Below are positions 25,837 through 34,529 of a stretch of 64,000 nt of DNA, one piece after another (positions within the stretch are counted from its first letter, which is position 1; the number at the start of each line of letters is the position of its first letter). The stretch is from CAZGXI01 sp964529715 (lineage in GTDB: Bacteria > Chloroflexota > Anaerolineae > Aggregatilineales > Ch27). Location: contig CAZGXI010000024.1 in NCBI GenBank assembly GCA_964529715.1, forward strand, positions 22,499 through 86,498. The letters are read 5' to 3'. Position numbers and translations under genes: made by a program. Under the pieces are notes generated by a model. The model saw only the letters and a program-made list of their open reading frames with translations, was not told the DNA's origin and searched no databases.

Positions 25837-27236
25837 TAGACGCTCTTCGCCGCGCGCATGGCCGCGCCGGGGTTGAGCAGGAAGGGTGGCAGGTAGGCCG
25901 GGATGTTGCTGAACGGCAGCACTTCTGGCTTGAGGTGGATGCCGAGCGCCTTGTCCATGAACTGTCGCCGCGCCTGGATGCGTCCCCACGCCTCCGGGTA
26001 CTTCTGCTGGAAGGCGGCGCGCAGGGCCTCGTCTGCCAGGGCGATGCCGTCTTCGATGTTGGTGGTGAAGTACGGCGTGCCCGTGCCGGGGATCACATCT
26101 ACCTGCAAGGCCATGCCGGAGCGAAGGGGGATGTCGGACCCGGCAAAGATGGGCGAGTGCACCCATTCGTCCAGGTGGATCAGGTGGCCGGGGTTCAGCC
26201 GCACACCGAAGAACGGATCGCCGAGGTGCTGCCGGATTACGTCGTGCAGCGCGCCACCCGTCACGCCGATGCCGACCGTCTCGTACCAGGCCACAATCGC
26301 GGCGAAGTATGGCGCGACCAGGGTTTCTACGTAATCGCGGATGCCCTCCGGCAGTTCGGAGGCATCGCGCACGACGAACCCGGCGCGCGCGCTCAGCCCG
26401 CCCCACAGCCCCAGGGCCATCGTGAAGGGGTCGCCCAGCTTGATTTCGCGCATCGACGGGCTGCCCAGGCCGATGGCGGCGCGCGGCCCGGCGGAGAGCA
26501 TCACATGAGCCGAGAGTGGGATGCCGTTGAGCTGCATCAGTTGGACGGCTTCGTACTCGGTCATGCCGACTTCTAGCCCGAAGATCACATTGCGCAGGGC
26601 TTGCGAGGCGAAGGTTGCCGCGAACTCGAAAGCGGCCAGTTGATCCACATCATTGATCACGCGCAGGCCGTCGGCGGGGTGCATAAACAGCCGCGTCGCG
26701 TTGATCACGCGCGTGCGGTCCCCGGCGATGCTGCGTAGCGTATCCACGATAAACGCGGGTGCGTCCAACCACAGGTCCGGCGCGGGCGCTTCGCGCGCGT
26801 CGAAGTACTTCCACCCGGCCACGCCGATCCGGTCGCCGCGCTTTAGCCCTTCGTCGCGCAGGATGTGTTCCAGCGGCAGGCTGTCGCTGCGTGGCTGGGC
26901 CAGCAGCGAGAAGGATTGATAGAGCACGCGCTTTGGCTCCACCGGGCTGAGCGCCGCGTAGCCCCAGCCCTCGTTGCCGATCAGCAGTGTGGGTGGGCGG
27001 TCCGGGATCAGGAGGAGCAGGGCTTCCTCAAAGCGTGGGTCGTAGCCGGTGAGGTAAGTCAGGTTGGCGAAGTGCTCCCGGTCGCCATAGACAACCAGCG
27101 CATCCAGGCCGGTCTGCTGCGCCCGGTCCAGTGCGGCGGCGATGCGCGCCCGGTACACTTCTGCCGGGATGATCGGCTCGACGGTCGGCAGCCCGAATTC
27201 GGGCAGGTCCAGTTGGGCCAGTTGAACGGTCGGCAT
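25836..27236 (-). CDS. M24 (creatinase/prolidase) homologue with altered metal site
   Basis: 466 residues. The N-terminal part has YLTGYDPRFEEALLLL and the C-terminal part follows the pita-bread order of M24 proteins. The usual ligands are only partly present: the first Asp position reads LGDPFTMALGLWGG and the second Asp is missing (ARAGFV). His is kept in NPGHLIHLDEW, the first Glu is replaced by Asp (MALQVDVIPG), and the last Glu is kept (TTNIEDGIAL). It therefore may not bind two metals and may be a non-peptidase member, as some M24-fold proteins are. The real M24 enzyme at 18119-19228 is a good comparison. Confidence 0.8.
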   Translation of the reverse strand: MPTVQLAQLDLPEFGLPTVEPIIPAEVYRARIAAALDRAQQTGLDALVVYGDREHFANLTYLTGYDPRFEEALLLLIPDRPPTLLIGNEGWGYAALSPVEPKRVLYQSFSLLAQPRSDSLPLEHILRDEGLKRGDRIGVAGWKYFDAREAPAPDLWLDAPAFIVDTLRSIAGDRTRVINATRLFMHPADGLRVINDVDQLAAFEFAATFASQALRNVIFGLEVGMTEYEAVQLMQLNGIPLSAHVMLSAGPRAAIGLGSPSMREIKLGDPFTMALGLWGGLSARAGFVVRDASELPEGIRDYVETLVAPYFAAIVAWYETVGIGVTGGALHDVIRQHLGDPFFGVRLNPGHLIHLDEWVHSPIFAGSDIPLRSGMALQVDVIPGTGTPYFTTNIEDGIALADEALRAAFQQKYPEAWGRIQARRQFMDKALGIHLKPEVLPFSNIPAYLPPFLLNPGAAMRAAKSV

Positions 27237-27421
27237 GGTTGGCGCTTTCCCCCTACATAATCGACGAGTGATGACTGGTCGTGGTGTCCGATCTTACCGG
27301 ATCGTGCGCCGGATTGAAATAGCGGGGCGGCGGGGTAAAATCCCGGCGTTCCGACAGGAGGACGGGACGTGCTCCTGCCGGTCAGGACAATGCTGGCAAT
27401 CAGGCTGAAAGGCCCACGTCT

Positions 27422-28213
27422 ATGCGTATGCAAGGCCCACCCTACCCCGCTTATCGTCCTCTGCGGCGGCGCAGCCGGACCCAGATCGTCGGCTGTGGCT
27501 GCGCGTCGCTGGCGGCGATCTGTCTCGTCTTCGCCGGGCTGGCGGCGCTAATCCTGCGCCCGGCGTTGCCCCAGATCGCCCTTAGCCTGGCCGGGGCCGC
27601 GCCGAGCGGTCAGACCGACGAGGTCTTTCAGGCCGTCACGCCGCCGCCTACCGTGCAGGTGCAGAACGTGATCCTGCCCCCGACGGCGGTGGTGGTGGAC
27701 CTGGGCAGCTACGGCGGGCAGCAGGCGATCAACCTCAGTGAGGCGAACGCTGCTGTAACCGTCGGCAGCAGTGCGGCAGGCGCGCCGCTGGCGACCGTCA
27801 CCTTTACCGAGGATAGTCTGCTCCAACTGTGCCGCCAGCGCAGCGAATGGTGCCGCGAGGGCAACAGCCAGTACCGCAACGTGCGCTTCGACCTGCGCCC
27901 CGGCGGGGCTATCGTCTACGCCGACGTGAGTGTGCCCGTCGCCGCCGGGGTGGAGGTGTGGCAGACCGCCGGGCTGATCCTGCGGCTCGACGACAGCCTG
28001 CGCCGCTTCCAGGTGATCGGCATCGACATTGCCGGGACGCGCTACAGCACGCTGCCGGGCGGCTTCGAGAGCGTGAGCGGCCTGATGAGCGAGGTCGAGC
28101 GTACTGGCAACGACATCCTGGATCAACTGACCGTCGAGGCGGGCGGCGGGCGCTACACGTTGGACCAGGTGCAGATCACCGACACAACACTAACGCTGGT
28201 GCTGCGCGGATAG
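27422..28213 (+). CDS. Membrane-anchored protein of unknown function
   Basis: 263 residues. A basic Pro-rich start (MRMQGPPYPAYRPLRRRSR) is followed by one transmembrane helix (about 22-47), giving an N-in orientation with an extracytoplasmic domain of about 210 residues. That domain contains two nearby Cys (LLQLCRQRSEWCREG), repeated short beta segments, and ends with a strand pattern VTITDTTLTLVL-like. I do not recognise a family. It precedes the glycosidase-like gene by 77 bases on the same strand, so the two may be expressed together. Confidence 0.7.
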   Translation: MRMQGPPYPAYRPLRRRSRTQIVGCGCASLAAICLVFAGLAALILRPALPQIALSLAGAAPSGQTDEVFQAVTPPPTVQVQNVILPPTAVVVDLGSYGGQQAINLSEANAAVTVGSSAAGAPLATVTFTEDSLLQLCRQRSEWCREGNSQYRNVRFDLRPGGAIVYADVSVPVAAGVEVWQTAGLILRLDDSLRRFQVIGIDIAGTRYSTLPGGFESVSGLMSEVERTGNDILDQLTVEAGGGRYTLDQVQITDTTLTLVLRG

Positions 28214-28290
28214 CGTTTGCACGATCCGGTGACGCGCCTTATGATCGGGTCGGGTCTGCTGCTTATCCTTCCTTCCCAGGAGCGTGACCG

Positions 28291-29697
28291 ATGGCCGTGA
28301 AGTACAGCAAGTTCGGAATCGACGCCAATCAGCCCATCGACCAGGCCGGGAACATCGCGCCGCGCCTGCAAAACCCGGATTATCTCGCCAACACGGGGGC
28401 GCACTGGGTGCGGCTGAACTTTGTGCTGTTCAATCCGTCCCAGCTTGATCGCTACGATCAGATCGTCAACGGGCTGTTGAGCCGGAACTTTAAAATCTAC
28501 GCGACCGTCGGGCAGGATGCGGTGGCAGACATCCCGATGGGCGACGCGCTGCGCGACTCGAACAGCACAACCGCTGCGACCTGGATTCAGCGGTACGCGG
28601 CCCGCGTCACGCAGATCGTGGATCGCTACCGGGGCAAGATATTCGTCTACGAGGCGGTCAACGAGCCGAACGGCTGGCACGGCGGGGGCAAGGCGCTGGT
28701 CCACCCCCGGTGGTTCGCCTACTTGATGAATACCCTGTACCAGCTCATCCGTCCCCGCGAGCGGGGAATGCGCCTGATCAGCGGCCCACTGGAAGCCACC
28801 TACGTCAACAACAATGAGGCGGCTATCTACCTCAACAGCGTCTATCGCGCGGGCAACTGGGCCGCTGCGGATGTGCCCTGGGACGGCGTGGGCTACCACC
28901 TGTACGTCGGCGAGCGCCCGGACGATCCGCCCGGCACAGATGGTTCGGCCAGGCCGGAGGACATCCGGCAGACGTATGCGCTCTTTCTCAACCAGATATG
29001 GGCCGTCGTCCAGAAGTACGAGCCGAACACTCGCAAGAAGTTGTGGGTCTCGGAATTTGGCTGGGCTTCGGAAAACGGGGAGGACTTCCAGGCGCGGTTG
29101 ATCCCGGTCGGCATGGAGATGCTGGCAAAGGACGACCGTGTGGCGATGGCATCCCTGTTCTGCGCGGAGGACTTTGGCCGCCTGTATGGCCTCTATACGC
29201 CCGGTCTGACGCGCCCCAAGCAGGCCTTCCACGTTTTCCGTAACCTAGTGGTGACGAACGCGCCCAACCGCAGCCCGGTGGTGGACTTCAACGAGATCGA
29301 AGGCCCGGTCCAGCCGCCGGAAGAGCCGGGCGAGAGCTTCCCCTGGCCAACCGGGCCGGGCCGGATGCGCCATCCGGTCCAGGAGCGCGCCGTGATTCTG
29401 CTGCCGCCCACCGACGATGGCCGCTGGGCGCGGGCGGTGCTGGCAGCGGGCCTGACCGGGCCGAAGGGCGCCACGTTCACCTGGAGTCCGGGCGAGGCCG
29501 GGCTGACCATCGCCGGGGAAAAGCGCCTGGTGCTGGTGATCAACCCGGCGGAGTGGGGCACGCCTGATGGCTCAATGGTGCCCTGGTTCCGGCAGAACAC
29601 GCCCGGCGTGCTGGTGCGTGAGCAGACCTTCGCCGCGCCGGACGATTTCACCGCCTGGCTGCGCAGCCTGAGCAACCCCTTCGAGGGCGCGCAGTGA
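28291..29697 (+). CDS. Glycoside hydrolase-like TIM-barrel protein (clan GH-A type)
   Basis: 468 residues, with no signal peptide. Residues 1-330 read as a beta/alpha barrel: VYEAVNEPNGWH carries the Asn-Glu pair typical of the acid/base in clan GH-A (Glu near 129), and KLWVSEFGWAS has the expected nucleophile Glu (near 254). HLYV between them fits the barrel too. GH5 and GH39-like proteins have this plan. Residues 340-468 are a Pro-rich linker and a small beta domain. The substrate is unknown. Lack of an export signal is odd for such an enzyme, unless it acts on internal sugars or is exported another way. Confidence 0.75.
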   Translation: MAVKYSKFGIDANQPIDQAGNIAPRLQNPDYLANTGAHWVRLNFVLFNPSQLDRYDQIVNGLLSRNFKIYATVGQDAVADIPMGDALRDSNSTTAATWIQRYAARVTQIVDRYRGKIFVYEAVNEPNGWHGGGKALVHPRWFAYLMNTLYQLIRPRERGMRLISGPLEATYVNNNEAAIYLNSVYRAGNWAAADVPWDGVGYHLYVGERPDDPPGTDGSARPEDIRQTYALFLNQIWAVVQKYEPNTRKKLWVSEFGWASENGEDFQARLIPVGMEMLAKDDRVAMASLFCAEDFGRLYGLYTPGLTRPKQAFHVFRNLVVTNAPNRSPVVDFNEIEGPVQPPEEPGESFPWPTGPGRMRHPVQERAVILLPPTDDGRWARAVLAAGLTGPKGATFTWSPGEAGLTIAGEKRLVLVINPAEWGTPDGSMVPWFRQNTPGVLVREQTFAAPDDFTAWLRSLSNPFEGAQ

Positions 29698-29780
29698 AGA
29701 CAGGCATTAAACCTGCGTTGGATGCCGCCGACATCCGGCGGGTGGTCGCGGCGTGTTTTGGTTCGGACAGGTGAATTTCG

Positions 29781-30977
29781 CTATCCCCGTTTGTAATACC
29801 CCGTCAGTTCGCCCGTCGCCAGGATGTGCCGCCACATGGCGAGATGCAGCCGCCAGCGGTCGGCGCGGGGCGGCAAGGTGAGCTTGCGATCCAGCGCATA
29901 CACGCGGAACACATAGCGCATCGGCGCGCCGGGCGGCGGGCACGGGCCACGATAGCCCAGGCTGCCGAAGCTGTTGATGCCCTGTCTGGCCTCGCCGGGG
30001 ATCACCTCCGGCGGCGCGAATTCACCCGGCGGGATGCCTTCTGGCAGTTCGGCGGTCGTCGGCGCGAGGTGGTAGAGCAGCCAGTGCACGGGTTTGCGCG
30101 TGTCCGGCGCGAGGCAGATCAAGACAAGGCTCTGCGTCCCCTCTGGGAGATTTTCCCATTGGAGGGGGGGAGAGATGATCTGGCCGGTGTCATTGTCGCA
30201 GGTGTATCTGGCCGGCAACATCTCGCCGTCCATGAAAGCGGCGCTGGTCAGGCGGATGGTCTTGGGCTTGAACGACGGCTCTAGCACCAGACCGGCCACT
30301 ACTGATGCCCCTATCAGCAGCAACAGCAGGGCCGGCGCCAACCGCACCTGGTCGATCATGATCAAGAAGCCCAGCCCTGCCAGCAGGACGGCGATAATCA
30401 GCGGTATCGGCGTCCAGTCGAAGTTGCTGTTCTCCCGGTTGGGAAGCCACAGCAAGAACAGCGTGACCGCCATGCCGCCCATGAAGGTCATCGTCAGTAA
30501 GCCGGCCATTCTGGTAGAGGGCAGCCAGTGGAGTTGTACCTCGATCACGGCTAGACCCACAGTGATCAGGATGCCCGCCGGCAGCAGCAGCCACCAGAAC
30601 ACCGTTTTCTTTTGCCACCATACCCTGTAGAAATACAGGTATAGAAACGGCAGTCCCACCAGGCCCAGCCCTAGCGCAGCCTGGGTCGAGATCGGCTGTC
30701 GTCCGCCGTAGAGCCGCCCGCAGGCCAGCAGGGTCGCGGCGCTGAAGGCCAGATAGGCTGCCCACACGGCCCAGCGGCGGTTGCGGCGATCTGCCAGGAA
30801 GTAGGCCAGGAACAGCGCGCCGTAAACGCCCAGCCCACCCGCCACTGCGAACCCTTCCAGATTTCTCAGCCAGCCCGCCGCCAGAAACAGCGCCATACAA
30901 CCGAACAACAGCAGGCCGATGCCGATCAGCCACCAGCCGTTGAACAACCTGCCTTGCGCGGGGTCCTGGCCTGTCAT
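29781..30977 (-). CDS. Membrane protein fused to a PEBP (YbhB/YbcL) domain
   Basis: 398 residues. The first 235 are seven or eight transmembrane helices (from WWLIGIGLLLFGCMALFLAA onward). The rest is a phosphatidylethanolamine-binding-protein domain: TIRLTSAAFMDGEMLPARYT, SPPLQWENLPEG, PVHWLLYHL and GYRGPCPPPG are its standard ligand-pocket motifs. YbhB-type proteins are normally free soluble proteins of about 160 residues, so the membrane fusion is unusual. Topology suggests the PEBP domain faces one side of the membrane directly, perhaps binding a lipid head group. The DUF4013 gene lies 25 bases upstream on the same strand. Confidence 0.85.
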   Translation of the reverse strand: MTGQDPAQGRLFNGWWLIGIGLLLFGCMALFLAAGWLRNLEGFAVAGGLGVYGALFLAYFLADRRNRRWAVWAAYLAFSAATLLACGRLYGGRQPISTQAALGLGLVGLPFLYLYFYRVWWQKKTVFWWLLLPAGILITVGLAVIEVQLHWLPSTRMAGLLTMTFMGGMAVTLFLLWLPNRENSNFDWTPIPLIIAVLLAGLGFLIMIDQVRLAPALLLLLIGASVVAGLVLEPSFKPKTIRLTSAAFMDGEMLPARYTCDNDTGQIISPPLQWENLPEGTQSLVLICLAPDTRKPVHWLLYHLAPTTAELPEGIPPGEFAPPEVIPGEARQGINSFGSLGYRGPCPPPGAPMRYVFRVYALDRKLTLPPRADRWRLHLAMWRHILATGELTGYYKRG

Positions 30978-31002
30978 CGCCGCGTTCTCACAGGGCGGGG
31001 CC

Positions 31003-31677
31003 TTAGGCCGCGCCTCGCTGAGTCCGGTTCATCACGTCTACCCCGGCCTGCCCGATCAGGTGTGCCTGGATGACAAGGTTGACGCCAAACGCCAGCAGGG
31101 TCAGCAGCCAGCCCACGCACGGGATCAGGCCGAGCAGCGAGATGACCAGGCTGGCGGCGAACATGTAGAGCGCCAGCACGACGAACGTTGAAAAGTGTTG
31201 ATTGGCAAGGCTGAGGTTTTGCCCGATCTGCAAAAAAACGTTGAAATCGCGCGTGCGGGCGAAACGGATAACGCCGACCGACAGCGGCAGCCAGACCGCC
31301 GCCGTGTATAGCAGCGTTACCAGACGGATGCACAGGTCAAACGCGGTGCTGACCAGCCCACTTCCACTTCCCGACCCGGCGGCGATCAAGCCCTGGATCA
31401 CCGCCAGCGGGCAGATGATCACGACGATGGGCAGGTAGTAGAGGACCATGGCGACGGCGACGGTGAGGCCCGCGACGAAGCGGTCCACCAGTGTTTCGCC
31501 GTCCCAGGCGGGCATGGGGCGGGCTGACCCAGCCAGCATGTTGCGGATCAGGTCCAGCGCCCAGCCGACGACGGTGAGGTTCACGATAGGGATCACGCCC
31601 AGGATCAGCGTGATCGGCAGCTTGTTGGACCACTCCTCGTCTTCAAAGGGATAGGTAAAAGCGCGCGGCAGGTCCAT
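31003..31677 (-). CDS. DUF4013 membrane protein
   Basis: 224 residues from MDLPRAFTYPFEDEEW, which follows a strong GAGGAGAGAG site; the frame is open far upstream but that part is not protein-like. The opening phrase F-Y-x-F-x-D-x-x-W, the NLTVVGWALDLIRN helix and the DG-x-x-LVDRFVAGL segment are typical of DUF4013, integral membrane proteins of unknown role found in archaea and Chloroflexota. About six hydrophobic segments. It is probably co-transcribed with the PEBP fusion gene downstream. Confidence 0.85.
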   Translation of the reverse strand: MDLPRAFTYPFEDEEWSNKLPITLILGVIPIVNLTVVGWALDLIRNMLAGSARPMPAWDGETLVDRFVAGLTVAVAMVLYYLPIVVIICPLAVIQGLIAAGSGSGSGLVSTAFDLCIRLVTLLYTAAVWLPLSVGVIRFARTRDFNVFLQIGQNLSLANQHFSTFVVLALYMFAASLVISLLGLIPCVGWLLTLLAFGVNLVIQAHLIGQAGVDVMNRTQRGAA

Positions 31678-31863
31678 AGGGTCTCTCTCCTCTAGCTTGT
31701 TCGGGGGTAATCGGCGTTGTCTTCCCTGAGCGATTATGAACGAAAGCGCACGGATGGGCAACCTCGCCGGAGGCTGGTTGCTCGGCGGCTTGACACCTGT
31801 CGCCGGGGACGTAGAATGAGCCGCATGTTGAGGTACGCTGCGTAGTTGGATAGGGGGAAAACC

Positions 31864-32163
31864 ATGTACGAGCCTGCCAAGCAGTACGATCCGAATACCG
31901 CCATGCTGGTCGAGTTGATTCCCGGTCTGTTCGGCTTCCTGGGGATCGGCTACCTGTACGTCGGGCGCACCAACGACGGCATTATCCGCCTGATTGCCTG
32001 GTTGATCGTGGTGGTGCTGATGTGGGTCGGGTATGCCATTGCCGGAACCGTGACCTGCGGCTTTGGGTTTTGCCTGCTCCCGATTGTGCTGGTGATCCAG
32101 GTGGCGGTGCCGATCTGGTCTGGGCTGACGCTGAAGAAAGAGCTGGAAGGCGGGATGGTGTAA
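31864..32163 (+). CDS. Small membrane protein, TM2-like
   Basis: 99 residues. A hydrophilic start (MYEPAKQYDPNTAM) is followed by a glycine-rich helix with LFGFLGIGYLYVGRTNDGI, which resembles the TM2-domain signature in which G-x-G-x-x-Y-x-G links two helices. Two or three more hydrophobic segments complete it. Ribosome site GGGGAAAA precedes the ATG. It is transcribed away from the DUF4013 gene. Function unknown. Confidence 0.7.
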   Translation: MYEPAKQYDPNTAMLVELIPGLFGFLGIGYLYVGRTNDGIIRLIAWLIVVVLMWVGYAIAGTVTCGFGFCLLPIVLVIQVAVPIWSGLTLKKELEGGMV

Positions 32164-32193
32164 CCCGCCAGGCGGTTTTGTTTTGGATAGCTT

Positions 32194-32324
32194 GCCCGGC
32201 ATTTCAATGCCGGGCTATGGACGCAAGGTCCACTAAAGTGGACCGGGGCAGCCTGGCCCGGCAAAACGACTTCAGCCTGCTTCAGCAGGCTCCGCATCCG
32301 TAGCCGGGGACTTGAGTCCCCGGC
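32194..32324. repeat. Cluster of palindromes shared with the MITE-like family
   Basis: In order: GCCCGGCATTTCAATGCC (32194), GGTCCACTAAAGTGGACC (32227-32244), AGCCTGCTTCAGCAGGCT (32274-32291) and GCCGGGGACTTGAGTCCC (from 32302). The same modules occur inside copies A-D, but I find no terminal inverted repeats here. It lies in the convergent gap after the TM2-like gene. Confidence 0.6.
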
Positions 32325-32438
32325 GGGCGAGATGCTCAGCCGTTGCGTTCAAAACCTATTCCTGCCAGCGGCTCTCTCTCCCCGGTTAACTGCGCCAGGA
32401 CAGGCCCTTGTGGAAGGGGAGAGAAAAAGGCAGAGAGA

Positions 32439-33413
32439 TCAGCCCTGCTGCTTACGGTGGGCGATGAGCGCCAGCCCCAGGCGTGGGCGGGTCGCCAGGC
32501 CGGTCTGCACCGCCAGCACCAGGCCATTCACCGCCGACTCCACCCGCTGGATCACCTGGTCGCCGTCAAAGGTGTAGATTTCGCCGAGCACCTGGCCAAC
32601 CGTCACCTCGTCGCCCGGCCTGACCTGTGGATACCACAGGCCGGTATGTTCCGCCAGGGCGATTTCTCGATCCAGATAAATGACCTGCGCCGGGGGCGCT
32701 TTGGATGTTGGGGGCAACATCGCCAGCCCGGCCAGCACGTTCCGGATCACCTGCAAATGGAAGTTGATGGCATCTTCTTCGGTGCGCAGACGGCGGCCCG
32801 CCTGAGAGACGAGCACCGCTGTGCTGGCTGCCGCTGCCGCTTCCAGCGGGTCCCAGGCGCGCGGGGCCGTGAGCAGAGCCAGTTCGGCCTCGGAATAACT
32901 CAACAGGGCGCGGTTTTGCTCGTTGATCTGTGCATCGGCCACCTGCGCCGTCCACACGAACGGCACGGCGTCGCCCACCACGTCGGCGGATTGCAGGTCG
33001 ATCCAGGCGTCGGCGGGTGTGATGAAGTAGTGGTGGATGAAGTGGGCCAGCCGCTGGGTCGGCTTGCCTTCCAGGTCGCCGGGGAAGACGTTCTTCAGGA
33101 ACAATCCGTCGAGCGGATTCTGGCTACTGAGTGCCTCGAAGCTGACCGGGTCCAGGATCGGGCAGACCATCACCCGCCCGGCCAATGTGGCCGGATCGAG
33201 GGCGTCGATCAGCCGCAGCGCCGCCTCACAGCCCGCATACTCGTCGCCGTCCATGCCCGCCGTCACCAGCACCACCGGGTCCGGCTCCGTGCCGTTGATC
33301 AGGGCGATGGGGAAGTTGATCCGCGTCGGGCCGACATCGACCTGGAACACGCCGCGCAGGGTTTTCTGCGGCTCGACGCGCAAAGGGCCGATCTGCCAGG
33401 GTTCTCCGCTCAT
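32439..33413 (-). CDS. Succinylglutamate desuccinylase/aspartoacylase-like protein, altered zinc site
   Basis: 324 residues from MSGEPWQIG, 8 bases after GGAG; a GTG 30 bases upstream has no ribosome site. The order of segments fits the AstE/AspA branch of M14: VLVTAGMDGDEYAG, then NVFPGD, then WIDLQSADVVGD, then a C-terminal beta domain ending GLVLAVQTG. In active enzymes the first motif is H-G-x-E and the later one is D-L-H. Here they read D-G-D-E and D-L-Q, so two zinc-binding His are replaced. It may be a non-catalytic or differently metallated member. A good extended -10 lies upstream at 33456-33464. Confidence 0.8.
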   Translation of the reverse strand: MSGEPWQIGPLRVEPQKTLRGVFQVDVGPTRINFPIALINGTEPDPVVLVTAGMDGDEYAGCEAALRLIDALDPATLAGRVMVCPILDPVSFEALSSQNPLDGLFLKNVFPGDLEGKPTQRLAHFIHHYFITPADAWIDLQSADVVGDAVPFVWTAQVADAQINEQNRALLSYSEAELALLTAPRAWDPLEAAAAASTAVLVSQAGRRLRTEEDAINFHLQVIRNVLAGLAMLPPTSKAPPAQVIYLDREIALAEHTGLWYPQVRPGDEVTVGQVLGEIYTFDGDQVIQRVESAVNGLVLAVQTGLATRPRLGLALIAHRKQQG

Positions 33414-33455
33414 CAGACTTGCTCCGTTCGGGGGTAAGTTCACAGTTTGGAAACG

Positions 33456-33464
33456 ATTATATCA
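33456..33464 (-). promoter_or_regulatory. Extended -10 promoter box
   Basis: On the minus strand TGATATAAT is a perfect extended -10 (TGnTATAAT). It lies about 45 bases upstream of the desuccinylase-like start codon. Such boxes need no -35. Confidence 0.5.
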
Positions 33465-33469
33465 TAAGG

Positions 33470-33507
33470 GCGTGGCAGCAGCGGCGGGCGTTTTACTGCT
33501 GCCACGC
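33470..33507 (-). terminator. Strong hairpin after the lipoprotein gene
   Basis: Perfect 12-base stem GCGTGGCAGCAG/CTGCTGCCACGC with a 14-base loop, 5 bases past the lipoprotein stop codon. The following minus-strand bases (CCTTATGATATAAT) give no T-run, so intrinsic termination is likely but not certain. Confidence 0.5.
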
Positions 33508-33512
33508 ACTGT

Positions 33513-34316
33513 CTAGTCATTCGGCCCTGGCGTGAGGGTGGGGAGGATGTGCCAGGACACCGAATCGAGGATGGCCTGTAGCGCCGGGATAGACGGCTCG
33601 TAGCGGTCAATCGGCTCGACGTAGACGAAGAAGATGTAGTTGCCGCCTTGCTCGGTCAGCCCGGCGAACCAACCCGCCGTGTCTGGCTCGCCGTGACAGC
33701 CCACTGCCGAGAAGTATGTACCGACGGCGTCATTGCGCTCGCCCAGGGTGAAGTTGCGCCGCCCGTTCACGTCCACGCCGATGTTACAAGACGAATCGAA
33801 TAGCGCCCCACGCAAAAAGCGCAGGCCGTCGGCCCAGGGATCGGGCGTGCCGGTGGCGCTCAGGCTGGCGTAGCCCCAGAAGACCACGATCCAGCCGGTG
33901 ACGTCCTCCTGGCCGGGAATCGGCCCGGCGTAAATTGCCAGGGGCACGCCGCCGCGCGTGAGCTGGTCGCGCACCGGCGCAATGCGATATGCCTGGCCCC
34001 AGCCGGGCGGCAGCGTGATGTCGAAGGGCGGCGGGACACCTTCCGGCAGGGTGATCGGTGTGGCCGAGGGCACGGAGGTCGGCGTTGGGGCATTGGGATC
34101 GGTAGGCGTCAGGGTCGGCAGCGGCGTGCGAGTCGGCGTGGCCGTGGGGCGGGGGGTGTCCGTTGGGAACGGCGTGGCCGTGTCGGTTGGGACGGGCGTG
34201 AGGGATGGTGTGGCCGTCGGCGGGATCGCCGGTCCACACCCGGCCAGCAGAATCGCCAGCAGGTATAAGAACGTCAACCTTCGGGGGAAAAAGGGAATCT
34301 GGCGAATAAGGGACAT
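33513..34316 (-). CDS. Lipoprotein with Thr-Pro linker
   Basis: 267 residues from MSLIRQIPF. The signal peptide ends in a lipobox (LLAGC), so the protein is lipid-anchored outside the membrane. A long Pro/Thr linker (about 25-95) precedes a domain with FDITLPPGWGQAY, VFWGYASLS and DSSCNIGVDVNGRRNFTLGE. The domain suggests a small alpha/beta stress or sensing module, but I do not recognise a family. The start follows AAGGGA-like sequence weakly; upstream is MITE-like copy C. Confidence 0.75.
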   Translation of the reverse strand: MSLIRQIPFFPRRLTFLYLLAILLAGCGPAIPPTATPSLTPVPTDTATPFPTDTPRPTATPTRTPLPTLTPTDPNAPTPTSVPSATPITLPEGVPPPFDITLPPGWGQAYRIAPVRDQLTRGGVPLAIYAGPIPGQEDVTGWIVVFWGYASLSATGTPDPWADGLRFLRGALFDSSCNIGVDVNGRRNFTLGERNDAVGTYFSAVGCHGEPDTAGWFAGLTEQGGNYIFFVYVEPIDRYEPSIPALQAILDSVSWHILPTLTPGPND

Positions 34317-34357
34317 GGTGGCGCCTTCAGACCAGATAGACAGGATAACGTTCTGAC

Positions 34358-34508
34358 GCAGTGGGCAGGTTTTCAACGTCTACGGATGTAAAGTCTCCTG
34401 AAGTGGACTGCCATCCGCCGTCTCGACCTGCCTTGTTCGTCCGCCGAAGCGGACTTGGCGGACTTGGCGGGGGTGTTGAACCCCTGGCAACCGAGACCTG
34501 CACATTGC
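34358..34508 (-). repeat. MITE-like element, copy C
   Basis: Ends GCAGTGGGCAGGTTTTC (34358) and, on the other strand, GCAATGTGCAGGTCTC (34508), matching copies A and B. On the minus strand the interior has AAGTCCGCCAAGTCCGCTTC, AGGTCGAGAC, GCAGTCCACTTCAGGAGACT and TTACATCCGTAG in the order of copy A. The terminal CCGGGG palindrome of copy A is missing here, so this copy is shorter. Confidence 0.75.
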
Positions 34509-34529
34509 ATTTTCGGTTTGTCGGGGCAA

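Noticed and set aside
24035..25876. Long plus-strand open frame (613 codons) opposite the first STAND gene
   Set aside because: It mirrors codon bias of the real gene, has low-complexity Gly/Arg/Gln composition and no recognisable motif.
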